Positions 6,406 through 13,972 of a DNA stretch of 16,228 nt are shown piece by piece. The notes under the pieces were generated by a model. The model saw only the letters and a program-made list of their open reading frames with translations, searched no databases and was not told where the DNA came from. The DNA is from an uncultured Actinomycetes bacterium (lineage in GTDB: Bacteria > Actinomycetota > Thermoleophilia > Solirubrobacterales > Thermoleophilaceae): assembly GCA_946481495.1 (NCBI GenBank), contig CAMLNW010000029.1, positions 1 through 16,228 of the forward strand. Direction: 5' to 3'. The position numbers were made by a program, and so were the translations under genes. The stretch's first letter is position 1, and each line of letters starts with the position of its first letter.

Positions 6406-8031
6406 TCAAGCAGCGAGGTCGGTCTCCGCTGCGCGCCAGTGCGGATGAAACCGTACGACTGCTGGCGGCCGTGACCCCGACACGACCAGGCCACGTCCCC
6501 AGGTGAGTTGCTGGAGGTCTTGGGCGGTCGCCTTCGGTGCCAAGGTGGCGTGATCGTCAACGTCGACCTCGTGCTGGCCGAGTAGATCGACAACCTCGTC
6601 GCGGGTGCTCTTGTCGGTGATCGGGCCAAGGAACACCTTGTCGGTCGATGCTCCCATGATCGCGTCTTTGGCGTCCCCGTAGCGGTCGCGTAGCTGCGCG
6701 ATCGACTGCCACACCGTTGCGATCCGAACGCCGTACGCGGCAACGTCGGATAGATGGCCTGGCAGCGTTTGAAGCGGCGCGCAGTTTGCCGTCTCGTCGA
6801 GCAGTACCCGCAGTAGCGGGTCTAGTGGCGAGCCCACCGAGCGGGACTTCTCGATCGCCGCATCAAGGACTGACGACACCAGCGCGACGAGGATGGGCGC
6901 GAGCATCTTCTGATGCCGTGATGACGAGGTGAGGTACAGCGTTCCCGCGCCTCCGTCGAGCAAGTGACCGGCCGCAAACCCCGTCGTTGCCGTCTCCAGC
7001 ACCTCCGGGAATCGGTACGCCTGTAATAGGTGGGCGGCTGACATGTACGTTGTGCCCGCGTTGCGCGGATCTAGGGCGAGAACCCCCTCAAGCTGACTCT
7101 GCGCGGCCCCGTCGCCGTCGGAGTTGAGAATCTCCATCGGCGCCGAGCGATCCTCTGTCTCGAGCCACTTGACGACCTGTCCGATCGGCCGTTCGCCGCC
7201 GGCGAGCGCAGCCGCGTGGAGGAGCGGCGCGAGCAGCTTCGCCGACTCGCCGCTCCAGAACTGCTCGACGTGGCTACCCTCGCCCGGCTTGGTAGCGGAG
7301 TCGGCGAGCCAATGCGCTTGCCGTAGCGCTCGGCCCCAGTCCTCGCAGCCCTCCAACGGGTTCCAGTTGCAGCTGTCCGCTGAGAACGGGTCGTAGACCC
7401 ACACCTGTCCGCCTTGTGCTCGGCGGCGCTCGGTCGCTCTCCAGACGTCGTGCTTGGTCGAGGTCACGACTGCTGGCCCGTCGTGCTCGAGGAGCCACGG
7501 GATAATGAATCCGGTCGTTTTGCCAGCTCGCGGCGGGGCGCAGAGCAGCGTGTGCGCCTCGGGATCGCCGGCCAGCAGCCGTCGGTCGAGCGTGCCGAGC
7601 GTCATCCGCGTGCCTGACGGCTCTCGAACGATCAGCGACTTGACGTCACGCGGCCTCGCCCACTCACGCGGACGCGTACCGCGGAAGTCATAGCCCCGAC
7701 GTCCGAACTTCCGCTGTGCGATGAGAACGTCGAGCGGCCGAGCGGCGAACGCCGCTATGCCCGCCAAGACACACGCGGGAGCGAACAGGAGCGCCCACCA
7801 CATCGCGCCGTCTGGCATCTGCTCGCGCGCGCGGGGCGGATAGCCGGCGGTCGGGTCGCTGAGGTTCAGCTTCCCGGCGAACGCTCCGGTGCCGATCATC
7901 GCCTCGGCCAATGAGAGCCGCGCGATCTCTTGCCGGTAGATCGCCGTTACGACGAACGGCGGTCCTGCGAGCACCGCCATCAAGCACACCACTACGAACA
8001 GCGCGCCTACTGGCTGTCGTCCACTTTGCAT
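6406..8031 (-). CDS. type IV secretion coupling protein, VirD4/TraG/TraD-like ATPase
   Basis: 541 aa. Two N-terminal membrane segments (about 9-31 and 78-98) flank an extracytoplasmic loop, then a cytoplasmic ATPase domain carries Walker A APPRAGKTTG (165-174) and Walker B VLLDETANCAP (409-419). The stretch WQSIAQLRDRYG (441-452) is typical of the coupling-protein motor. These hexameric ATPases bring the relaxase-DNA complex or effector proteins to a type IV secretion channel at the inner membrane. A Shine-Dalgarno AAGGGA sits 6 nt before the ATG (8038-8043). No relaxase or other secretion gene is in the window, so whether this belongs to an integrative conjugative element or to a resident secretion system cannot be decided. 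It is divergent from the sigma-fusion operon. Confidence 0.9.
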   Translation of the reverse strand: MQSGRQPVGALFVVVCLMAVLAGPPFVVTAIYRQEIARLSLAEAMIGTGAFAGKLNLSDPTAGYPPRAREQMPDGAMWWALLFAPACVLAGIAAFAARPLDVLIAQRKFGRRGYDFRGTRPREWARPRDVKSLIVREPSGTRMTLGTLDRRLLAGDPEAHTLLCAPPRAGKTTGFIIPWLLEHDGPAVVTSTKHDVWRATERRRAQGGQVWVYDPFSADSCNWNPLEGCEDWGRALRQAHWLADSATKPGEGSHVEQFWSGESAKLLAPLLHAAALAGGERPIGQVVKWLETEDRSAPMEILNSDGDGAAQSQLEGVLALDPRNAGTTYMSAAHLLQAYRFPEVLETATTGFAAGHLLDGGAGTLYLTSSSRHQKMLAPILVALVSSVLDAAIEKSRSVGSPLDPLLRVLLDETANCAPLQTLPGHLSDVAAYGVRIATVWQSIAQLRDRYGDAKDAIMGASTDKVFLGPITDKSTRDEVVDLLGQHEVDVDDHATLAPKATAQDLQQLTWGRGLVVSGSRPPAVVRFHPHWRAAETDLAA

Positions 8032-8108
8032 CCGTCATCCCTTCAGTCGAGGTCATTGACGGGCGAAGACGCGACCCCCTCAAGCGAGTGGCAAGACGAC
8101 GGTTCGAT

Positions 8109-8136
8109 TTGACGTAGCGAGAAGTAGGCGTACGTT
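8109..8136 (+). promoter_or_regulatory. promoter of the sigma-fusion operon
   Basis: TTGACG (8109-8114) and TACGTT (8131-8136) with 16 bp between them, a good match to actinobacterial housekeeping promoters. Transcription would begin near 8143, giving a leader of about 180 nt before the ATG at 8322. It is the best promoter candidate in the 290-bp divergent gap 8032-8321. Confidence 0.5.
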
Positions 8137-8142
8137 CTTAGT

Positions 8143-8321
8143 AGGCCGTTTGGCGCTTCAGCGCAGACCACGGCGGGAGACAGATGCGCCAAGCGAGGGG
8201 AGAGGACCCAGCAGAACCAGCCACCCGGCCCGCCCGATGGGCGGGCCGCGCCGCGCTGGCCTGGCCGTTCTCAAACGGCGATGCGAAAACTTCGAGGGGG
8301 TCGCGTCTACGTCGAAGACGC
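8143..8321 (+). promoter_or_regulatory. structured leader with several hairpins ahead of the sigma-fusion gene
   Basis: Between the predicted transcription start and the ATG lie three perfect inverted repeats: a 9-bp stem GGCCCGCCC/GGGCGGGCC with a 3-nt loop (8227-8247), a 6-bp stem GCCGTT/AACGGC with a 4-nt loop (8264-8279), and a 6-bp stem GCGTCT/AGACGC ending directly at the ATG (8303-8321). A GAGGGGG at 8294-8300 is the only Shine-Dalgarno-like site, and the third hairpin lies between it and the start codon. The region stays open in the sigma frame from 8184, but the encoded 46 residues are Arg/Ala-rich and unlike sigma factors. It matches no riboswitch class I know. Confidence 0.45.
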
Positions 8322-9635
8322 ATGTCCCTCATCACCGACATAGACACCCGCCGCAGCGAGCAAGACCGCCAAGCCCGCCGCCAGCTCGAGGACGAATACC
8401 GCGAGCACGCCGCCACCGTCGACCGCTACCTCGCCGGCACCTTCGGCACCGCCCTCGACGCCGACGAGCGCGAGGCACTCCGCCAGCAGGCGTTCGTCGG
8501 CCTCGCCGACGAGATCGCCAAGGGCACCGAGATCCGCAACACCGAGGCCATGCTCATCACCTGCGCGCGCAACGCCGCCTACAGCCACCTGCGCTCGGCC
8601 GACCGCCGCCGCCGCTACACCTTCGACCCCCAAGACTCGCCCGAGGCTCGACGGCCCGACCCCACGACTGCCGCAGTCGACGTCGCGGTCGTCGACGCCG
8701 ACGAGGACCGCCGCGTGAAGATGCTCGTCGACCAGCTCGACCCGCGATCCCGCATGGTGCTCCAGCTACGCCTTGAGTTCGCGATGGAGATGCCCGAGAT
8801 CGCCGACCGCCTCGGCGTCAGCACCAGCCACGCCTACAAGCTGCTCAAGGGAGCCGGCGCCGCCCTCTCTGACGCGATTGCCGCGAACAACGCCGGAGCG
8901 CACTCACGCCAGCAACGCGCCCTGCTCACCGCCTACGAGCTGGGCACCGCCACCGACCAACGCGACCAGGCCGAGCGGATGCTCCACGCCGACACCCACG
9001 CCCGCGTCCTGCTCGCCGAGATCCGCGGCCTCAGCCACCAGGCCGCCGCGCTCATGCCGCCCGTTGCCATCGCCGGAGCCGCGCCGCCCTCATCGGGACG
9101 GATCAGCCACATGCTCTCCAGCATCAAGCAGCAGGTCTCCGATCTCGTCGGTCGCGGCGGGTCCGCACAGGAGGCAGCGACACAGGTCGCCGCTGGCGGC
9201 GGCCTGCGCGGCGGCGGCGCAGTCAGTCAAGCCGTCGTGGCCGGCGTCCTCGCGTGCATGGGCGCCGGCGGCTATGCCGCCACGGTCTGTGTCACCCAGG
9301 GGCCGGCGGCTCTCGTCGACAAGCTCCCAGGCACCGACGACTCCAATGCCGAGCCTCAGCAGCCCAAGGTCGTCGAGGCTCCCGTCGCGCCGGTCGTCGA
9401 GCCGTTGACGACGGTGCCCGAGCAGCCCGTCGCGCGGGGCCAGGCCGATCCAGCGCCCGACGCACAGGCCGCCAACGAGCCAACCCCGGCGCCGGCAACA
9501 GCCAGCGACGCCGTTAGCGGACTCGGTGGCGATCCCACAGCAACCGCGACCCCAGCACCGCCGCCACCGCCCGCCGCTTCAGGCGGCGGGGGCGGGGGCG
9601 GCGGGTCGTCGGGCTCGACGTTCGGAGGGCTCTAG
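8322..9635 (+). CDS. sigma-70 family (ECF-like) factor fused to anti-sigma-like, membrane and Pro/Gly-rich segments
   Basis: 437 aa from ATG 8322. Residues about 25-100 fit sigma region 2 (a helical segment ending NAAYSHLRSADRRRRY); about 130-185 fit region 4, with QLDPRSRMVLQLR and the helix-turn-helix MPEIADRLGVSTSHAYKLL. Residues about 198-245 (AYELGTATDQ, then AERMLHADTHARVLLAEIRG) resemble the N-terminal domain of RskA-type anti-sigma factors, without zinc ligands. A Gly-rich linker leads to a probable membrane helix (about 300-325, with two Cys), then a Pro/Ala-rich stretch, a run of eight Gly and the tail SSGSTFGGL. Sigma factor and its own restraint on one membrane-bound chain suggests release by proteolysis or direct membrane tethering; that is inference. 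It heads an operon with two surface proteins. Confidence 0.8.
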   Translation: MSLITDIDTRRSEQDRQARRQLEDEYREHAATVDRYLAGTFGTALDADEREALRQQAFVGLADEIAKGTEIRNTEAMLITCARNAAYSHLRSADRRRRYTFDPQDSPEARRPDPTTAAVDVAVVDADEDRRVKMLVDQLDPRSRMVLQLRLEFAMEMPEIADRLGVSTSHAYKLLKGAGAALSDAIAANNAGAHSRQQRALLTAYELGTATDQRDQAERMLHADTHARVLLAEIRGLSHQAAALMPPVAIAGAAPPSSGRISHMLSSIKQQVSDLVGRGGSAQEAATQVAAGGGLRGGGAVSQAVVAGVLACMGAGGYAATVCVTQGPAALVDKLPGTDDSNAEPQQPKVVEAPVAPVVEPLTTVPEQPVARGQADPAPDAQAANEPTPAPATASDAVSGLGGDPTATATPAPPPPPAASGGGGGGGGSSGSTFGGL

Positions 9636-9673
9636 CGATGCCGACCCCAAGCACCACCAGGAGGAACCTGCCC

Positions 9674-11863
9674 ATGCCAGCCCGCGCGCTCATCGCCGCG
9701 ACCGTCGTCATCGCCGCTCTTGTGACCCCGCAGGTCGCCGCTGCCGGCACCTACGCCGTCTCGTCCTGCGACGCCGCCGGGCCGACGCACAACGTCAACG
9801 CATGGTGGGTTCAGGGCGGCAGCGTCAACAGCTACGCGCTCTGCCCGAGCGCGCAAGGCAGCGGCATCAACACGCGCGGCATGTCGACACGCGCGACCGG
9901 CCGCACGTTCAACGGCGGCGAGTTCTCCCGATGGTGGTTCACCGCGCCCGGTGGCACCCACATCACCCGGCTCGATTGGTCAGGACGTCTCGCTCGCGAC
10001 ACACCCTCATGGGCCACTGAGATCAGCGCCCAAGGCGGCGTCTCGAACACGCGACTCATCGGATACCCAGCTCAGCCCGGAGCGGCGGGATGGACCAGCG
10101 GCTCCGAGTGGCCCAACCCGGTCCCGCTATGGACACCCGCCGGCACGACCAGCCTCACCCAGAACGTCCAGTGCGGCGCAGGGAGCTGCGGTAGCGGAGC
10201 GACGATGCACACCTACTCGGCCGTCGTTCACCTCAACGACTTCTCCGGTCCCAGCGTGTCGATGGGCGGCATCGAGAACAACGATTGGGTTCGGTCCAAC
10301 CGGACAGTCAGCTTCTCGGCGAGTGACAACATCGGGATCAAGGCCGTTCAGCTCTACGTAGACGGCGGACTCGTTGACGCCATCAACTACGGCTGCGACT
10401 ACACCATTCCCACGCCTTGTAGCAACAGGTCGGGCGGCTTCGATCTCGGGACGACCAACCTCGCGAGCGGCACCCACCGCGTTGATGTGGTGGCGATCGA
10501 CGGTTCTGACACCACGATCTCCACGGCGCGTACGATCCGTGTCGACAACGTGCCACCTGCCCAAGTCGCCCCCAGCGTCGTCAGCGGCGACGGATGGCGC
10601 AAAGCCAACGGCTTCACCGTGGCATGGCCTTCGGTGGCAGATGGCGGCTCGCCGATCATCGGCGGCTCCTGGCAGCTCTGCCGCCCCGGTCGAACCGCGT
10701 GCAGCGACGCCTACCCGATCAACCAGGCCGATCCCACCGCCACGCCGAAGATCGACCTGCCTGCCGACGGTGCCTACGAGCTGCGGGCGGTCGTGCGGGA
10801 CGAGGCCGGCAACGTTGCGAACATCGTTGACGCGCGGCCTGCCCAGCTGCGTCTGGATCGCGCCGCACCTGCACTCACGATCGACGCGCACGATCCCAAC
10901 GAGCCCGTCCAGGCGTCGGCGGCGATCAACGATCTGTTATCGGGTCTCGCGGGCGGCCAGCTCGAGATCCGGCGTGTTGGCACGAACACCTGGCGCGAGC
11001 TCGCCACGACCGTCGAAGGTCAGCGGCTCGTTGCGCAGATCGACGACGAGCGGTTCGCCGACGGCAGCTACGAGCTGCGCGCGCAGGCCGACGACCGCGC
11101 GGGCAACCACGCCTCGACCGGCCTCGAGGCGAACCAGGCGCGAGCGCTGCGCCAGTTCCCTGTGCGAATCAAGACGCAGCTGCGCGCGGGGCGGGAGCAC
11201 GTCACAACGGTCAGGCGCAAGGTCGGACTCGGCAAGCGTAAGCGGCTTGTGAAGCGGCGCGTCGTCCGCTTCCGATCGAGCTTCTCAGTCGCTCGCGGCC
11301 ACCGCGCCGACGTCGAAGGCGTCCTCACCAACCCCGACGGCCAGCCGCTTGACGATGTCCCGATCCAGGTTCTCGCGCGTCCTGAGCTGCCCGGCGCGGG
11401 CTTCGCCGCGACGGGCATCGTCAGGACCGATCGCGACGGCCGATTCAACTACAAGGTGCGCGGCACCATCAGCCGCACGATCCAGTTCCGCTACGGCGGC
11501 GCAACGCGCATCCGGCCATCGACTACGGAGGTCAAGGTCGCCGTCCCGGCATCCAGCACCTTCACACTCAACCCGTCGCGCATCCTCAACGGCGAGACGG
11601 TCACGTTCAAGGGCCGAGTGCGAGGCGGGCCGATCCCGCCCAATGGCAAGCTAATCGAGCTTCGCAAGTGGACCGGCAGACAGTGGGCGCCGTTCCGACT
11701 CGTCCGAACCGACGCATCCGGCCGCTGGCAGCACACTGAGCCAGTGGTTAGCGTCCGCGGCCTGGTCATCTTCAAGCTGCGGGCCAGCATCCCCTCCGAG
11801 GCCGGCTTCCCATTCGCGGCCGGTCGCACGGTCGCTCGCAAGCTGCGCGTCCAAGGACTGTGA
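9674..11863 (+). CDS. secreted multi-domain Ig-like protein
   Basis: 729 aa. The start at 9674 is set by a perfect AGGAGG (9659-9664) 9 nt upstream; an earlier in-frame ATG at 9638 lacks such a site. A signal peptide (1-24, cut after VAAA) is followed by an N-terminal beta-rich domain rich in Trp/Gly (25-188), an Ig-like domain with the pattern SASDNIGIKAVQLYVDG and two Cys (189-293), a second with a FTVAWPS strand and a GTYELR-like end (about 298-398), and a third (about 400-485). A very basic segment (514-534) precedes a carboxypeptidase-regulatory-like domain (about 538-625) and a last beta domain. No sortase signal or C-terminal helix is seen, so it is secreted or held by partners. It follows the sigma fusion by 38 nt, so it is probably co-transcribed. 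Confidence 0.8.
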   Translation: MPARALIAATVVIAALVTPQVAAAGTYAVSSCDAAGPTHNVNAWWVQGGSVNSYALCPSAQGSGINTRGMSTRATGRTFNGGEFSRWWFTAPGGTHITRLDWSGRLARDTPSWATEISAQGGVSNTRLIGYPAQPGAAGWTSGSEWPNPVPLWTPAGTTSLTQNVQCGAGSCGSGATMHTYSAVVHLNDFSGPSVSMGGIENNDWVRSNRTVSFSASDNIGIKAVQLYVDGGLVDAINYGCDYTIPTPCSNRSGGFDLGTTNLASGTHRVDVVAIDGSDTTISTARTIRVDNVPPAQVAPSVVSGDGWRKANGFTVAWPSVADGGSPIIGGSWQLCRPGRTACSDAYPINQADPTATPKIDLPADGAYELRAVVRDEAGNVANIVDARPAQLRLDRAAPALTIDAHDPNEPVQASAAINDLLSGLAGGQLEIRRVGTNTWRELATTVEGQRLVAQIDDERFADGSYELRAQADDRAGNHASTGLEANQARALRQFPVRIKTQLRAGREHVTTVRRKVGLGKRKRLVKRRVVRFRSSFSVARGHRADVEGVLTNPDGQPLDDVPIQVLARPELPGAGFAATGIVRTDRDGRFNYKVRGTISRTIQFRYGGATRIRPSTTEVKVAVPASSTFTLNPSRILNGETVTFKGRVRGGPIPPNGKLIELRKWTGRQWAPFRLVRTDASGRWQHTEPVVSVRGLVIFKLRASIPSEAGFPFAAGRTVARKLRVQGL

Positions 11864-11923
11864 TCCGCCACAATCGGCCCAGGCCGACCAACCAGTGAAC
11901 CTGTCCGCCGGAGGGACCGCCAC

Positions 11924-12580
11924 ATGCGCAAGCTGATCCGCCGCCCAAGCCCCGCAATGATCGTCTCGCTGATCGCTCTGTTCGTCGCGCTCGGCGGCAC
12001 CGGCTACGCCGTAACCGCCCTGCCCAAGAACAGCGTGGGCGAGAAGCAGGTCCGCAAGGCGGCCGTCACCTCGCCGAAGATTCGTGACGGTGCTGTCCGT
12101 TCCCGCGACATCGCCGACAGCACGATCATCGGTCGCGACGTTCGAGCGGGCACGCTCGGAGGTCGCGAGATCGACGAGTCCAAACTCGCAACAGTGCCCC
12201 GAGCCAGTGCTGCCGACGCCCTCGGCGGACTCACCGCCGATCAGCTCAAGGACCACTGTCCAGCCGGCACGATCGCATCCGGCGATGCGTGCTTCGAGGC
12301 CACAGTCCGGCCAGCACAGAGCTATGGCATCGCCAACGCCATGTGCAAGGTCGCCGGTCGCCGGCTTGCCACCTACGCCGAGCTGGTCAACTTCCTTGAT
12401 CCCCAACAGCCAATAGCGCCCGGTGGCGAGATCACCGCCGACGTCAGCGAGTCCAGCACCACAGCAGGCCAACTGGTGGCCGTCGTCCTTTTGGACAACA
12501 CCGGGTCGACCTTCGAGTTCATTGACGCGACCGGCAACGTCCAGCGACAGTTCCGCTGTGCCGCTACTCCAAGGAACTAG
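11924..12580 (+). CDS. membrane-anchored stalk protein with C-terminal Cys-containing (lectin-like?) domain
   Basis: 218 aa with a strong GGAGGG (11910-11915) 8 nt before the ATG. An N-terminal helix (about 12-30, IVSLIALFVALGGTGYAV) acts as an uncleaved anchor or signal. Residues 31-90 have a hydrophobic residue at every fifth position (see the repeat entry), forming a stalk. The C-terminal domain holds four Cys (C112, C123, C141, C212) around AGRRLATYAEL, a pattern recalling C-type-lectin-like or related domains seen in Thermoleophilia; that domain name is tentative. The anchor-plus-stalk type is common in Solirubrobacterales. It lies 60 nt after the Ig-like gene on the same strand, closing a three-gene run. 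Probably displayed on the cell surface; ligand unknown. Confidence 0.75.
   Translation: MRKLIRRPSPAMIVSLIALFVALGGTGYAVTALPKNSVGEKQVRKAAVTSPKIRDGAVRSRDIADSTIIGRDVRAGTLGGREIDESKLATVPRASAADALGGLTADQLKDHCPAGTIASGDACFEATVRPAQSYGIANAMCKVAGRRLATYAELVNFLDPQQPIAPGGEITADVSESSTTAGQLVAVVLLDNTGSTFEFIDATGNVQRQFRCAATPRN
12014..12193 (+). repeat. protein-level repeat of period five in the stalk protein
   Basis: In residues 31-90 a V, I or L recurs every five residues without a break: L33, V38, V43, V48, I53, V58, I63, I68, V73, L78, I83, L88. From about residue 41, alternate units begin with a basic residue or Pro and with Ala, Gly or Ser, so the true unit may be ten residues. It resembles pentapeptide-repeat beta-helices but is not canonical. 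Confidence 0.75.
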
Positions 12581-12640
12581 CGGCGCCTGTCGGCCGGTAC
12601 TAGACATCGCGGCTTCTACGCACTCAGTATGGGCACCGGC

Positions 12641-12646
12641 TAGGTT
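12641..12646 (+). promoter_or_regulatory. candidate -10 for a leaderless Schlafen-domain gene
   Basis: TAGGTT ends 6 nt before the ATG at 12653. No Shine-Dalgarno site precedes the ATG, so a leaderless transcript is likely. No convincing -35 is seen. Confidence 0.35.
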
Positions 12647-12652
12647 CCAGCA

Positions 12653-13930
12653 ATGGCACTCGGCTCTTTCGCGCATGGAGCGCTCGTAGACCTCTCACCC
12701 GACGATCTCAGCCGGATGCTGGAGCTCGACGAGACCCTGTTCGTGGAGCACAAGAGCGACCTCGGGCGTGACAGCGCATACGGCCTAGCCAGCTCAGTTG
12801 CGTCGTTCGCCAACACTCTTGGTGGTTGGGTACTAGTGGGGGTGAAGAACGGCGCCCCCACCAACAGCGAATCCGCGTGGGCCGATCCCGACCATGATCT
12901 GACACTGGTAGACGCCGTTCGTGACCGCCTACGCGACCAGATAGATCCATTGCCAGCCTTCGAGGCCAAGGTGCTTTCGCATCCCGATGGTCCGATCGGA
13001 GTGATTCGCGTCTACGAGTCCTCCGACACGCCTCACGTCGTTCTTCAGTCTGGAGCTGTCTTCGTTCGCGAGGTCGCAGGCGTCACCGATGCTGGCAACC
13101 CTGCGCGGCCTGGAGCAGGCTCACGCGGCGAGCGCGCCTACCGGGCGGCCCAGATCCGCAGCCGCGCCCAACTAGTTGAGCTGGCGCTGCGCGGAGAGGC
13201 AGCCCGGGAACGCGCCACCAGCCTGGTCGATCCGAGGAGGCCGCTCCCCCTGATGCTGGATGGGTTAGGACTCGCGATCGGCGCTGACGGCCTCCGGCTT
13301 CCCGGCGATGGCTGTGCCTCTATCGTCGTTCGTTTGGCGCCATACACGCTGTCACCTCGATTTCGGCAGTGGGCAACAACACCAGATGCGGCGACAGCCG
13401 TTCTCAGAGCTGGCGAGGCTCTTTCACATCGAGCCGGATTGTCCAGCGGGTGGCTTGACCCGCATCCCGCAGGCGTCGCAGTCAGCGTTGGGCTCGATCG
13501 AGGCCGAGCGCATCGTGATGACGTGGAAGGAGGTCTCGATGCGACAGCTCGGATCGCGCTTGACGGCGCCGGAGCAGTAGGCGCAGCGCTAGAGCTAGCT
13601 GGACCCGACGAAGGTCGCCGACGATCGCGGGTAGAGCTCTACGATCTGGCGGACAATCTGATTCGTCCCGTGCTTGACGCGGCAACAGGCGTTCTCGCTG
13701 CGGGAGAGTTCATCGGTCGCGCGTGGTGTCAGGTAGACATCGTTGCGTTGCCCGTCGCTCTCTTGCTCGAGGGGCAGGGGGACCAGGAGGCAAGACCCTG
13801 GGTACCAACCGGCGCCGAGCTTGCCCTTCCCGTCGAAGACGAGCAAGCGACACGGCTGGTCCGTCACTCGGCAAATGCCTACGCGCGAAGCGCGCGGTTG
13901 CCCGCCTGGGATTCGCCCGCCCGTTCTTAG
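12653..13930 (+). CDS. Schlafen/AlbA_2-domain protein, putative DNA- or RNA-binding
   Basis: 425 aa. Residues about 20-145 form an AlbA_2 (Schlafen-type) domain: LFVEHKSDL (29-37) with the conserved E32 and K34, SFANTLGGWVLVGVKNG (51-67), and a closing VFVREV strand (136-141). In bacteria these domains occur in transcription regulators and predicted nucleic-acid-binding proteins; in animal SLFN proteins a related fold cleaves tRNA. The remaining 280 residues match nothing I can name and contain no visible AAA or helix-turn-helix motif. Third codon positions are less GC-biased than in the core-like genes, suggesting acquisition. It lies 72 bp after the stalk protein but has its own candidate promoter. 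A defence role is possible but unproven. Confidence 0.75.
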   Translation: MALGSFAHGALVDLSPDDLSRMLELDETLFVEHKSDLGRDSAYGLASSVASFANTLGGWVLVGVKNGAPTNSESAWADPDHDLTLVDAVRDRLRDQIDPLPAFEAKVLSHPDGPIGVIRVYESSDTPHVVLQSGAVFVREVAGVTDAGNPARPGAGSRGERAYRAAQIRSRAQLVELALRGEAARERATSLVDPRRPLPLMLDGLGLAIGADGLRLPGDGCASIVVRLAPYTLSPRFRQWATTPDAATAVLRAGEALSHRAGLSSGWLDPHPAGVAVSVGLDRGRAHRDDVEGGLDATARIALDGAGAVGAALELAGPDEGRRRSRVELYDLADNLIRPVLDAATGVLAAGEFIGRAWCQVDIVALPVALLLEGQGDQEARPWVPTGAELALPVEDEQATRLVRHSANAYARSARLPAWDSPARS

Positions 13931-13972
13931 CGGCGTCGCAGGGCTCCTGCGCGATATAGGTGGAACGCTGAG

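Noticed and set aside
8184..8321. A 46-residue N-terminal extension of the sigma-fusion protein
   Set aside because: The residues are Arg/Ala-rich and unlike sigma factors, the DNA is full of perfect inverted repeats, and the start at 8322 gives a normal region 2 opening. It is treated as leader, with some uncertainty because no standard Shine-Dalgarno precedes 8322.
8150..8776. Plus-strand frame of 208 codons overlapping the sigma gene
   Set aside because: Arg/Pro/His-rich frame-shifted shadow of the sigma gene without any recognisable domain.
9582..9612. GGCGGG-rich tract as a possible G-quadruplex or repeat element
   Set aside because: It simply encodes the run of eight Gly in the tail of the sigma fusion; no evidence beyond composition.
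11651..12676. Minus-strand frame of 341 codons over the stalk protein gene
   Set aside because: The plus strand here has a strong ribosome site, an anchor helix and a regular repeat; the minus frame has no motif and is explained by the opposite strand's codon bias.
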